Shown here in pieces: positions 28,073-35,017 of a stretch of DNA of 64,000 bases (positions within the stretch are counted from its first letter, which is position 1; every line of letters starts with the position of its first letter). The DNA comes from Neotamlana nanhaiensis (GTDB taxonomy: Bacteria; Bacteroidota; Bacteroidia; Flavobacteriales; Flavobacteriaceae), in NCBI RefSeq assembly GCF_000943555.1, contig NZ_JTDV01000015.1, positions 94,189 to 158,188 on the forward strand. Direction: 5' to 3'. The notes under the pieces are model-generated. The model saw only the letters and a list, made by a program, of their open reading frames with translations. It had not been told where the DNA came from and ran no database searches. The translations under genes and the position numbers were made by a program.

Positions 28073-28886
28073 AAGCTTCAACCAATTTCACGCATTCAAC
28101 GGCTTCTTTTACATCGTGAACACGTAATATTTTAGCACCTTTTTGTAAGGCTATGGTGTTTAAAACGGATGTGCCATTTAGTGCTTCTTTTGGAGTAATA
28201 TTTAGTTTTTTATAAATCATCGATTTTCTAGAAACACCTGCAAGCAAAGGTTTTTCAATCATTTTAAATAACTCCATTTTGTTTAAAAGCTCATAATTCT
28301 GCTCCAAGGTTTTAGCAAAACCAAATCCTGGATCTATAATAATATCTTTAATTCCAAGCGTTTTTGCTAATGCTAATCTTTCAGAAAAATAAAATAGAAT
28401 ATCTTTAACCAAATCGTTGTAAGTAGTTTGTTGTTGCATGGTTTTTGGTGTTCCGCGCATGTGCATCATAATATACGGTACATGCAAATCGGCAACACAT
28501 TGTAGCATGTTCTCATCTAATTTTCCTGCCGAAATATCGTTTATAATGGCTGCACCAGCTTCAATACTTTGTTTTGCAACTTCGCTTCTAAAGGTGTCTA
28601 TAGATAGTAAGGCTTCAGGAAACGATTTTAAAATTGACTTAATAATGGGAATAATTCGGTTTAATTCTTCGGTTTCGCTTACATGGTCGGCATTAGGGCG
28701 TGAACTATAGGCGCCTAAATCTATAAAAGTTGCGCCATTGTTTAGCATGTTTTCAACATGATTTAAAATGTCTTTTTCATTTTTATGCTTACCACCATCA
28801 AAAAAAGAATCTGGAGTTAGGTTTAAAATACCCATAACTTTTGGTGTTGATAAATCGATGAGGTTTCCTTTACAATTAATTGTCAT
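28056..28886 (-). CDS. folP: Dihydropteroate synthase
   Basis: 276 residues. The enzyme joins p-aminobenzoate to dihydropterin pyrophosphate in folate synthesis and is the sulfonamide target. Family motifs are clear: MGILNLTPDSFFDGG, ATFIDLGAYSSRP, AAIINDISAG, PYIMMHMRGTP, IIDPGFGFAKT, and GVSRKSMI. The last residues ALDVRC come from the heptamer repeat and probably replace the native end; the conserved IRVHDV is intact, so activity should not suffer. Confidence 0.95.
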   Translation of the reverse strand: MTINCKGNLIDLSTPKVMGILNLTPDSFFDGGKHKNEKDILNHVENMLNNGATFIDLGAYSSRPNADHVSETEELNRIIPIIKSILKSFPEALLSIDTFRSEVAKQSIEAGAAIINDISAGKLDENMLQCVADLHVPYIMMHMRGTPKTMQQQTTYNDLVKDILFYFSERLALAKTLGIKDIIIDPGFGFAKTLEQNYELLNKMELFKMIEKPLLAGVSRKSMIYKKLNITPKEALNGTSVLNTIALQKGAKILRVHDVKEAVECVKLVEALDVRC

Positions 28887-28990
28887 TCATACCGTTTTGA
28901 GGGTTGTTTGTACTTCGTTGAAAAACTTTAAAGCTTCAACTTTGTACTTTAAACTATTTAGGCGAAATTTACGCAAAATTCGATTTATTT

Positions 28991-29527
28991 ATGCAAGAAA
29001 CCTCAAAACAATACGATGCTGTAATAGAAACTTGTAAAAGTTTATTTGTAAAAAAAATGAGTGATTATGGTAGTGCGTGGCGTATTTTGCGTTTGCCATC
29101 GCTTACCGATCAAATTTTTATAAAAGCACAACGTATTCGAGGGTTGCAAGAAAATGATGTAAGAAAGGTAGATGAAGGCGAAGTAAGCGAGTTTATAGGC
29201 ATTATAAATTATTGCATTATGGCCTTAATTCAAATTGAAAAAGGTGTTGTAGATCAACCCGATTTAAGCACCGAAGAGGCAACAGAATTATACGAAAAGC
29301 AAGTCGCCATTACCAAGAAGTTAATGGAAGATAAAAATCACGATTACGGTGAAGCTTGGCGCGATATGCGCGTAAGCAGCTTAACCGATTTAATTTTACA
29401 GAAATTACTTCGTGTAAAAACCATTGAAAACAACAAAGGAAAAACCTTGGTTAGTGAAGGTATTGATGCCAATTACCAGGATATGATTAATTATTCGGTT
29501 TTTGCTTTGATTCATCTAAAGGAGTAA
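28991..29527 (+). CDS. DUF1599 family protein (two repeats)
   Basis: 178 residues with an internal duplication: KKMSDYGSAWRILRLPSLTDQI (first half) is echoed by KNHDYGEAWRDMRVSSLTDLI (second half). This matches DUF1599, listed as nucleotide-modification-associated in Pfam and nearly universal in Bacteroidota next to the DoxX gene that follows here. No catalytic residues can be named from sequence. It is divergent from folP with about 100 bp between. Confidence 0.85.
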   Translation: MQETSKQYDAVIETCKSLFVKKMSDYGSAWRILRLPSLTDQIFIKAQRIRGLQENDVRKVDEGEVSEFIGIINYCIMALIQIEKGVVDQPDLSTEEATELYEKQVAITKKLMEDKNHDYGEAWRDMRVSSLTDLILQKLLRVKTIENNKGKTLVSEGIDANYQDMINYSVFALIHLKE

Positions 29528-29539
29528 AATACCAACATT

Positions 29540-29995
29540 ATAAAACCCAAATTCCAAAATTAATATCTAAAAACAATTGACTACTAAAACCTTTAATCTT
29601 GAAGAACGTACTTTCGAATTTGCTCGAGATTGTCGGTTTTTGTTTAAAAAGATAACAAAGTCGATTTCTAATATTGAGGATGGAAAACAATTAATTAGAT
29701 CATCAGGCTCGGTAGGAGCAAATTATATTGAAGCTAATGAAAAGTTAGGAGCAAAAGATTTAAAATTTAGGTTAAAAATAGCGAGAAAAGAAGCAAAAGA
29801 AAGCGTGTATTGGTTGAAACTTTTAAAAGTAATGAATGAAGAATTTAAAACTGAAATCACAGCCTTAGAAATTGAAGCCAACGAGTTACGAAAAATATTA
29901 TCAGCAATAATTAATAAAGTTTAATTCATGTATGTTATTGGAATTTAGTTCAACTTGGAGTTTGGAATTTTAAAAATTGGAATTTAATTTCAAAG
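29540..29995. repeat. Imperfect inverted arms around the four-helix-bundle gene
   Basis: The left side holds CCAAATTCCAAAATTAA (about 29548-29564). The right side holds TTGGAATTTTAA and TTGGAATTTAA, which are its inverse with small changes. The arms sit just outside the gene. Target-site duplications are not visible. Confidence 0.4.
29577..29924 (+). CDS. Four-helix-bundle (S23 / rRNA intervening-sequence) protein
   Basis: 115 residues, all helical, TTG start at 29577 followed by MTTKTFNLEERTFEFARD. The family signature LIRSSGSVGANYIEANEK is present. Relatives were first found encoded inside 23S rRNA intervening sequences, and many stand-alone copies lie scattered in flavobacterial intergenic regions. 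Here it interrupts the DUF1599-DoxX order and is flanked by AAATTCCAA-type inverted segments (left about 29549-29562, right about 29954-29990). Its function is unresolved; a pentameric nucleic-acid-binding role has been suggested for the family. Confidence 0.85.
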   Translation: MTTKTFNLEERTFEFARDCRFLFKKITKSISNIEDGKQLIRSSGSVGANYIEANEKLGAKDLKFRLKIARKEAKESVYWLKLLKVMNEEFKTEITALEIEANELRKILSAIINKV

Positions 29996-30057
29996 TGTTA
30001 AACTAGAACTTAGTAATTGAGAACGGTATACATTCAAATAGAAACAAACATAAAATA

Positions 30058-31377
30058 GTGAAAGTCATAGTATCAATCAGTAGAATATTTGTAGGTGTTT
30101 TATTCATCATATCCGGATTAATAAAATTAAACGACCCACTTGGGTTTTCGTATAAATTACAAGAATATTTTAGTCCAGATGTGCTTAATTTACCATTTTT
30201 AGAACCGTACGCACTCATGATTTCGGTAGTTGTTGTGGTTTTCGAGGTGGTTTTAGGTGTGTTTTTACTAATTGGTTACAAACCCAAATTTACAGTTTGG
30301 AGTCTCTTATTAATGATTGTGTTTTTTACATTTTTAACCTTTTATTCGGCGTATTTCGAGAAGGTAAAAGACTGTGGCTGTTTTGGCGATGCCTTAAAAT
30401 TAACACCTTGGGAAAGCTTTACAAAAGATTTAGTTTTACTGGTATTGATATTAATTTTATTTATCGGTAAAAAATACATAAACCCCATATTTGGAAGGTT
30501 AGCCGTTACGGTAATAGCTTTATTAAGTTTTATTCTATCCTTGTGGTTTGGGTACCATGTGTTAATGCATTTACCAGCAAAAGATTTTAGAGCTTATAAA
30601 ATAGGAGCCAATATAACCGAAGGTATGAGTGTGCCAGATGATGCGCCAAAAGCCGAAACAGAATATTACTGGAAATTTAATGTCAATGGTGAAGAAAAAA
30701 TAATCACTACCATGGGGTCCTATCCATCGGTTGAAGGTGAGTTTATTGGAGTTGAAACAAAAGTAATTAAAGAAGGTTACCAACCACCAATTTATGATTT
30801 TTCAATTGAAACAGAAGACGAAGACTTAACCACACAATTTCTATCTGAAGAAAATTTAATAGTGGTTATCTCGTATAGTTTAGAGAAAATTGAACGTGAA
30901 GGCGCTTTAAAATTGAAAGCATTACAGGATAAAGCAAGAGCAAATCGATACCAAATTATAGGTTTAACAGCTTCAGGAGAAGAAACTAAACAGCAAATAA
31001 ATAAACTATATAATTTAGATTTTACTTGGTATTTATGCGACGAAAAAGCTCTGAAAACAGTAGTACGATCGAATCCTGGAATTATAGAACTTGACGCCGG
31101 AACTGTAAAACAAAAAGTACACTGGAATGATGTTGAAAGTTTAGAGTTGCCTAAAGTTGAAAGGAAATCAGAGCCATTAAAAGTAGAACAAGAAATATTA
31201 TACCTAATTGATAATAAGGTGTCAAGTAAGGCAGAAGTAGATAGTTTAAAAAAAGATAATATAGAAGCGATTCGTGTTTTTCATGACAACAAAAAAGCTA
31301 CAGATTCAATATCCAAATTATATGGTAAAGATTATGGAGGCATTGTTATAATTGAACTAAAAAAAGATAGTTTATAA
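30058..31377 (+). CDS. BT_3928-type protein: DoxX membrane domain plus thioredoxin-like domain
   Basis: 439 residues, GTG start at 30058. Residues 1-140 form a four-helix DoxX domain (RIFVGVLFIISGLIKLNDP, then VKDCGCFGDALKLTPWESF, the conserved CxCFGD loop). Residues about 180-370 look like a periplasmic thioredoxin-fold domain without a CxxC pair. The C-terminus (about 385-439) ends in DSISKLYGKDYGGIVIIEL, like a carboxypeptidase-regulatory or plug-type strand. The family is conserved in Bacteroidota beside DUF1599 and tpiA. Redox or quinone-linked membrane chemistry is likely but unproven. Confidence 0.8.
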   Translation: MKVIVSISRIFVGVLFIISGLIKLNDPLGFSYKLQEYFSPDVLNLPFLEPYALMISVVVVVFEVVLGVFLLIGYKPKFTVWSLLLMIVFFTFLTFYSAYFEKVKDCGCFGDALKLTPWESFTKDLVLLVLILILFIGKKYINPIFGRLAVTVIALLSFILSLWFGYHVLMHLPAKDFRAYKIGANITEGMSVPDDAPKAETEYYWKFNVNGEEKIITTMGSYPSVEGEFIGVETKVIKEGYQPPIYDFSIETEDEDLTTQFLSEENLIVVISYSLEKIEREGALKLKALQDKARANRYQIIGLTASGEETKQQINKLYNLDFTWYLCDEKALKTVVRSNPGIIELDAGTVKQKVHWNDVESLELPKVERKSEPLKVEQEILYLIDNKVSSKAEVDSLKKDNIEAIRVFHDNKKATDSISKLYGKDYGGIVIIELKKDSL

Positions 31378-31437
31378 ACAATAAACAATAAACAATAAAC
31401 AATAAACAACAAACAACAAACAACAAACAACTAACAA
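31375..31437. repeat. Heptamer tandem repeat YAAACAA x8 plus one variant
   Basis: Five units TAAACAA, three units CAAACAA and a final CTAACAA run without a break from the stop codon of the DoxX gene (the first TAA is the stop) to 2 bp before the apparent start of the ABC permease. It matches the behaviour, though not the exact unit, of the repeat at 28031-28072. Confidence 0.9.
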
Positions 31438-31439
31438 CA

Positions 31440-32516
31440 CTGATAACCTACCTTTTAAATAAAACCACATACGCAATACTCACCTTATTTGGTGTGGTAA
31501 CCGTGATATTCTTTTTATTTAACGTATTACCAGGCGATCCTGCGCAAATGATGCTGGGGCAAAATGAAGACAGTGAACAACTAGCTTTAGTAAAACAAAA
31601 ATACGGTTTCGACAAGCCCATAACAACGCAGTATTTTTATTATTTAAACGATTTATCACCAGTATCGTTTCATTCAAAAAGCAATCAAGATTATACCTTT
31701 TTAACAGAAGGAAAGTACAATGCAGCAAAATTATTCTCAATAGGAAATACCACAGTTGCACTAAAGTTCCCATATTTACGCGAATCGTTTACCAAACAAG
31801 GTAAAAAAGTTAGCGATGTATTAAAGGAAACCTTGCCAAATACTTTTGTTTTAGCGGTTTCGGCCATTATAATTGCTATGATTTTAGGCGTTGTGTTAGG
31901 AATAGTTTCAGCGCTTTATAAAGACCAATGGCTCGATAAAACCATTCAAATATTTAGTACATTCGGTATGAGTGTGCCGTCATTCTTTAGCGCCATTTTG
32001 TTTGCATGGTTATTTGGTTTTGTGCTTCATAAGTACACTCATTTAGAAATGACAGGAAGCCTTTACGAACTCGACGATTTTGGCGAAGCCATGCATATTA
32101 AATGGAAAAACCTAATACTTCCAGCGGTGGTTTTAGGTATTCGTCCGTTGGCGGTCGTTATTCAGCTTATGCGCAACTCATTGCTAGAAGTTTTTAATCA
32201 AGATTACATTCGTACGGCGCGAGCTAAAGGATTAAGCGAATACCAAATTATAAAAAAGCATGCTGTTAAAAATGCCTTAAACCCGGTGGTTACGGCAATT
32301 TCTGGTTGGTTTGCATCCATGTTGGCAGGTGCAGTATTTGTAGAATATATTTTCGGGTGGAATGGCCTTGGCAAAGAAATTGTAAACGCTTTAAATACTT
32401 TAGATTTACCAATAATTATGGGCGCTGTATTAATAATTGCCATTATGTTTGTAATTATTAATATTCTTGTCGACTTAATATATGTTTGGTTAGATCCAAA
32501 GGTAAAACTTAATTAA
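31440..32516 (+). CDS. ABC transporter permease, DppB/OppB family, probable non-ATG start
   Basis: Translation from CTG at 31440 gives 358 residues beginning (M)ITYLLNKTTYAILTLFGVVTV, which restores the normal first transmembrane helix. The nearest conventional start is a GTG at 31494 that would cut that helix. No ATG exists between the upstream in-frame stop and 31494. The protein has the RNVLPGD-like NVLPGDPAQ motif, an EAA loop (DYIRTARAKGLSEYQIIKKHAVKNAL) and about six helices, as in peptide permeases. No DppC, DppA or ATPase gene is adjacent, which is common for this flavobacterial copy. The heptamer repeat directly before it may have removed the original ATG. Confidence 0.8.
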   Translation: MITYLLNKTTYAILTLFGVVTVIFFLFNVLPGDPAQMMLGQNEDSEQLALVKQKYGFDKPITTQYFYYLNDLSPVSFHSKSNQDYTFLTEGKYNAAKLFSIGNTTVALKFPYLRESFTKQGKKVSDVLKETLPNTFVLAVSAIIIAMILGVVLGIVSALYKDQWLDKTIQIFSTFGMSVPSFFSAILFAWLFGFVLHKYTHLEMTGSLYELDDFGEAMHIKWKNLILPAVVLGIRPLAVVIQLMRNSLLEVFNQDYIRTARAKGLSEYQIIKKHAVKNALNPVVTAISGWFASMLAGAVFVEYIFGWNGLGKEIVNALNTLDLPIIMGAVLIIAIMFVIINILVDLIYVWLDPKVKLN

Positions 32517-32522
32517 AATATT

Positions 32523-32894
32523 ATGGGAATAGAAGTATTTAATAAAGAAATTAGAAATCTAATTAAGCAATCGCAGGATCCAACCATTGCTTTTGTCCAG
32601 CAGAAATTTGTACAAAGTGGATTTGATAGTTATTATGGTTTTTTTGGTAATTTTTTGCTTAATTATGGGCTAGTTTCTTTTAGTTGTTCTATGAGAGAGA
32701 AAAAGCCCGAGTATAAACCATATTTCAATTTCAGAGATTCAAATGTTTTTGGGTATGATGGAGGAATTTATTATCTAACGGACCAATTTCATAATTTTAA
32801 TAAATGTCATTATTTACATGCTCATCAGATAGTGTCTCTACTTAGAACAGTAAATATTAGTGAACTGGAAAATTGGAAAAATCATTTGGTATAG
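32523..32894 (+). CDS. Small protein of unknown function
   Basis: 123 residues, no signal peptide, no transmembrane segment. It is rich in Phe, Tyr and Asn (GFDSYYGFFGNFLLNYGL, YNFRDSN-like middle, HNFNKCHYLHAHQIV). It starts 6 bp after the permease and stops 2 bp before the thioredoxin-like lipoprotein, so it is in the same transcript. It is not part of the usual conserved order of this cluster, so it may be a recent arrival. I do not recognise it. Confidence 0.5.
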   Translation: MGIEVFNKEIRNLIKQSQDPTIAFVQQKFVQSGFDSYYGFFGNFLLNYGLVSFSCSMREKKPEYKPYFNFRDSNVFGYDGGIYYLTDQFHNFNKCHYLHAHQIVSLLRTVNISELENWKNHLV

Positions 32895-32896
32895 TT

Positions 32897-33388
32897 ATGA
32901 AAAAACTAAGTATAGTTACGTTAATTGTTGTAGCATTTTTAAGCTGTAACTCAAAAGAACCAACAACATTTTCACAAGAAGCTTTAAACGATACCTTTAT
33001 TAGTTTAGCAGGAAAAAAAACGACTTTACAATCCATTTTAAATAAACACAAAGGAAAAACTATAGTTGTTGATATTTGGGCATCATGGTGTAAAGATTGT
33101 ATTGGCGGCATGCCCAAAGTAAAAGCTTTACAAGCCAAACACCCCGAAGCGGCGTATGTATTTTTATCGTTAGATAGAGGTGAAGACGCATGGAAGCGTG
33201 GTATTAAAAAGTATGAAGTAAAAGGCGATCATTATTACATGCCAAATGCGAAGGATTGTAAATTTGCAGATTTCGTAAATATTAGCTGGATTCCTAGATA
33301 TATGGTAATAAATAAAGCTGGCGAAATCGTTGTATTTAATGTTATTGAAGCTGATGACGAAAAGTTGCTAGAAGCTGTTAAAAATTAA
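32897..33388 (+). CDS. TlpA/ResA-like thioredoxin lipoprotein
   Basis: 163 residues from MKKLSIVTLIVVAFLSCNS at 32897, with the lipobox AFLSC; an ATG at 32873 overlaps the previous gene and adds eight residues. The mature part is a thioredoxin fold with active site WASWCKDCIGGMP and a cis-Pro segment SWIPRYMVI. It should act in the periplasm or on the membrane as a disulfide reductant. It lies 82 bp upstream of tpiA, the usual flavobacterial order. Confidence 0.88.
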   Translation: MKKLSIVTLIVVAFLSCNSKEPTTFSQEALNDTFISLAGKKTTLQSILNKHKGKTIVVDIWASWCKDCIGGMPKVKALQAKHPEAAYVFLSLDRGEDAWKRGIKKYEVKGDHYYMPNAKDCKFADFVNISWIPRYMVINKAGEIVVFNVIEADDEKLLEAVKN

Positions 33389-33470
33389 TTATTTTAGCAA
33401 CTCAATAATCTAATATCAATTAACTTAAATAAAATTAATTCCTTCTATTTGTGAAGGTTATTAAAACATT

Positions 33471-34220
33471 ATGAGAAAAAATATAGTAGCTGGAAACTGG
33501 AAAATGAATAACGATTTAGCACAAACTCAAGCGTTAATTACCGACTTAAAAGCACAAACCAAAACCACTAATGCCGAGGTTATGGTAGCACCAACATTTA
33601 CCAATCTTTATAGTGCATACGAAGCGTTAAAAGAAACTGATATCGAGGTGGTTGCTCAAAACATGCACTTTGCCGAAAATGGTGCTTATACCGGCGAAAT
33701 TAGTGCTGCTATGTTAAAAAGTGTTGGTATAAAAACCGTAATTCTAGGCCATAGCGAGCGTAGAGAATACTTTAATGAAACCGACGAACTTTTAGCTAAA
33801 AAAGTAGATGCCGCATTAGCAAACGACATGCGTGTTATTTTTTGTTTTGGCGAGGAGTTAGCCGATAGAAAATCTGGAAACCACGAACAAGTCGTAGAAG
33901 ACCAAATAAAAAACGCTTTATTTCACCTAAAATCTTGGGACTATAAAAACATTGTTTTAGCCTACGAGCCAGTTTGGGCTATTGGAACAGGCGAAACAGC
34001 TACCCCAGAGCAAGCACAAGATATGCACGCACATATCAGAAAAACGATTGCCGATCATTATGGTTACGACACAGCAAACAGCGTATCGATTTTATATGGC
34101 GGTAGTGTAAAACCAAACAACGCGCAAGAAATATTTGGTAAGCCAGATGTAGACGGTGGTTTAATTGGAGGTGCTTCACTTAAGGCCGAAGATTTCTTTG
34201 CTATTGTAAATGCATTTTAA
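33471..34220 (+). CDS. tpiA: Triose-phosphate isomerase
   Basis: 249 residues. It interconverts dihydroxyacetone phosphate and glyceraldehyde 3-phosphate. Active-site residues are present: Lys in GNWKMNND, His in LGHSERREYF and Glu in AYEPVWAIGTG; the phosphate loop YGGSVKPNNA and GGLIGGASL are intact. It closes the DUF1599-DoxX-permease-thioredoxin cluster and is followed by a structured GC-rich element and a terminator. The pyruvate and triose produced from alginate via KDG would feed into this step. Confidence 0.97.
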   Translation: MRKNIVAGNWKMNNDLAQTQALITDLKAQTKTTNAEVMVAPTFTNLYSAYEALKETDIEVVAQNMHFAENGAYTGEISAAMLKSVGIKTVILGHSERREYFNETDELLAKKVDAALANDMRVIFCFGEELADRKSGNHEQVVEDQIKNALFHLKSWDYKNIVLAYEPVWAIGTGETATPEQAQDMHAHIRKTIADHYGYDTANSVSILYGGSVKPNNAQEIFGKPDVDGGLIGGASLKAEDFFAIVNAF

Positions 34221-34232
34221 AAAATAGACAAT

Positions 34233-34320
34233 TAGGGCGTTACCTCGCTAAGGCGAGGTCGGGCTTTCGCGAGTCGCTCTCTGCGAGGAGCTCCAACAAA
34301 CGCTCAATCCCTAACGCGGG
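34233..34320. ncRNA. GC-rich structured intergenic element of a flavobacterial interspersed type
   Basis: The stretch begins TAGGGCGTTACC and ends AATCCCTAACGC, so its two ends pair (TAGGG/CCCTA or GCGTTA/TAACGC). Inside are a perfect hairpin ACCTCGC-TAAG-GCGAGGT (34242-34259) and CGGGCTTTCGCGAGTCGCT. It is far richer in G+C than its surroundings. From memory, elements with this beginning and end are repeated in many flavobacterial genomes and may belong to the Rfam Flavo-1 motif; I could not check this. Confidence 0.55.
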
Positions 34321-34350
34321 CATATTTGCCAAAGTCAGTTATAAAAACTA

Positions 34351-34389
34351 AAACCTGTTAAGTTTAAAAGTGCTTAGCAGGTTTTTTTG
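34351..34389 (+). terminator. Intrinsic terminator after tpiA
   Basis: Stem AAACCTG-T-TAAG / CTTA-G-CAGGTTT with a loop of about 10 nt, followed by a T-run. Confidence 0.85.
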
Positions 34390-34393
34390 TTTC

Positions 34394-34436
34394 TAAGGGT
34401 ATTCCCCGATTTTTTTAAATCAAGGAATACCCTTAA
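34394..34436 (+). promoter_or_regulatory. 43-nt dyad element, copy 1 (before the small lipoprotein gene)
   Basis: TAAGGGTATTCC ... GGAATACCCTTAA, with a T-rich centre (GATTTTTTTAAATC) that can extend the pairing. It has the same length and layout as the copy at 37622-37664. It ends 58 bp before the start codon at 34495. Followed by a loose T-run, it could be a terminator-like hairpin, but the matching copy in the same position before another gene suggests regulation. Confidence 0.55.
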
Positions 34437-34494
34437 TTATTTTTTATGGGGCGATTATAAATTGCAACTTGTTATTAATCAATTAATTTAGTTT

Positions 34495-34917
34495 ATGAAA
34501 AACTCAAAATTTATTTTTGCACTTTTTGTAACAACTTCACTTCTAGTAAAGTGTAAATGTTCAGACGATGAACCTATTGAACATGATGTTGAAGCTCCAG
34601 TAATTACAATTATTTCTCCCAACAATAATCAACTGTATTATCCAAATAGCGAAGCAGAGAATTTATATACCATTGTTGTTTCCGCAAGTGCAACGGACAA
34701 TAATAATGTAAAAAGTGGTAAAGTAACAATAACAGATGAAAATGGAATAGGAGAAATGCACTCGGAAAACGGTTACGAAGTTTATACATCATTTAGTAAG
34801 GCAAACGAAGGTGTTTATATTTTAACTTTTGAATTTGAAGATTATAATGGAAATGTAGCATCAGAAAAACGTATTGTTTATTGTAAACTTAATAATGATG
34901 ATACTGATGCAAATTAG
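34495..34917 (+). CDS. Small Ig-like surface lipoprotein
   Basis: 140 residues. The signal peptide ends near LLVKCKCSDDEP, with one of the two Cys as the likely lipid site, followed by an acidic linker. The mature domain (residues about 35-135) has VEAPVITIISPNNN, IVVSASATDNNNVKSGKVTI and GVYILTFEFEDYNGN, typical of a single bacterial Ig-like/cadherin-type beta sandwich (DUF4625-like). It is probably exposed on the outer membrane. It precedes the histidine kinase gene and shares its upstream dyad with the leucine-rich protein gene at 37741, so it is a likely target or partner of that two-component system. Confidence 0.65.
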   Translation: MKNSKFIFALFVTTSLLVKCKCSDDEPIEHDVEAPVITIISPNNNQLYYPNSEAENLYTIVVSASATDNNNVKSGKVTITDENGIGEMHSENGYEVYTSFSKANEGVYILTFEFEDYNGNVASEKRIVYCKLNNDDTDAN

Positions 34918-35017
34918 TAGTTTTTAAAATAATTAAAAACAAGTACATTAAAGTTTAAATATTATTGTTGAATTAAATAATTGGCTACTTTTAACAAGTA
35001 GTTTAAAATCAATTCGT

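Noticed and set aside
28031..31437. Heptamer repeats as a CRISPR array
   Set aside because: Units are 7 bp and contiguous, without spacers, and no cas genes are present.
34394..34436. Plain terminator for tpiA
   Set aside because: tpiA already has a complete terminator at 34351-34389, and the same dyad recurs before another gene.
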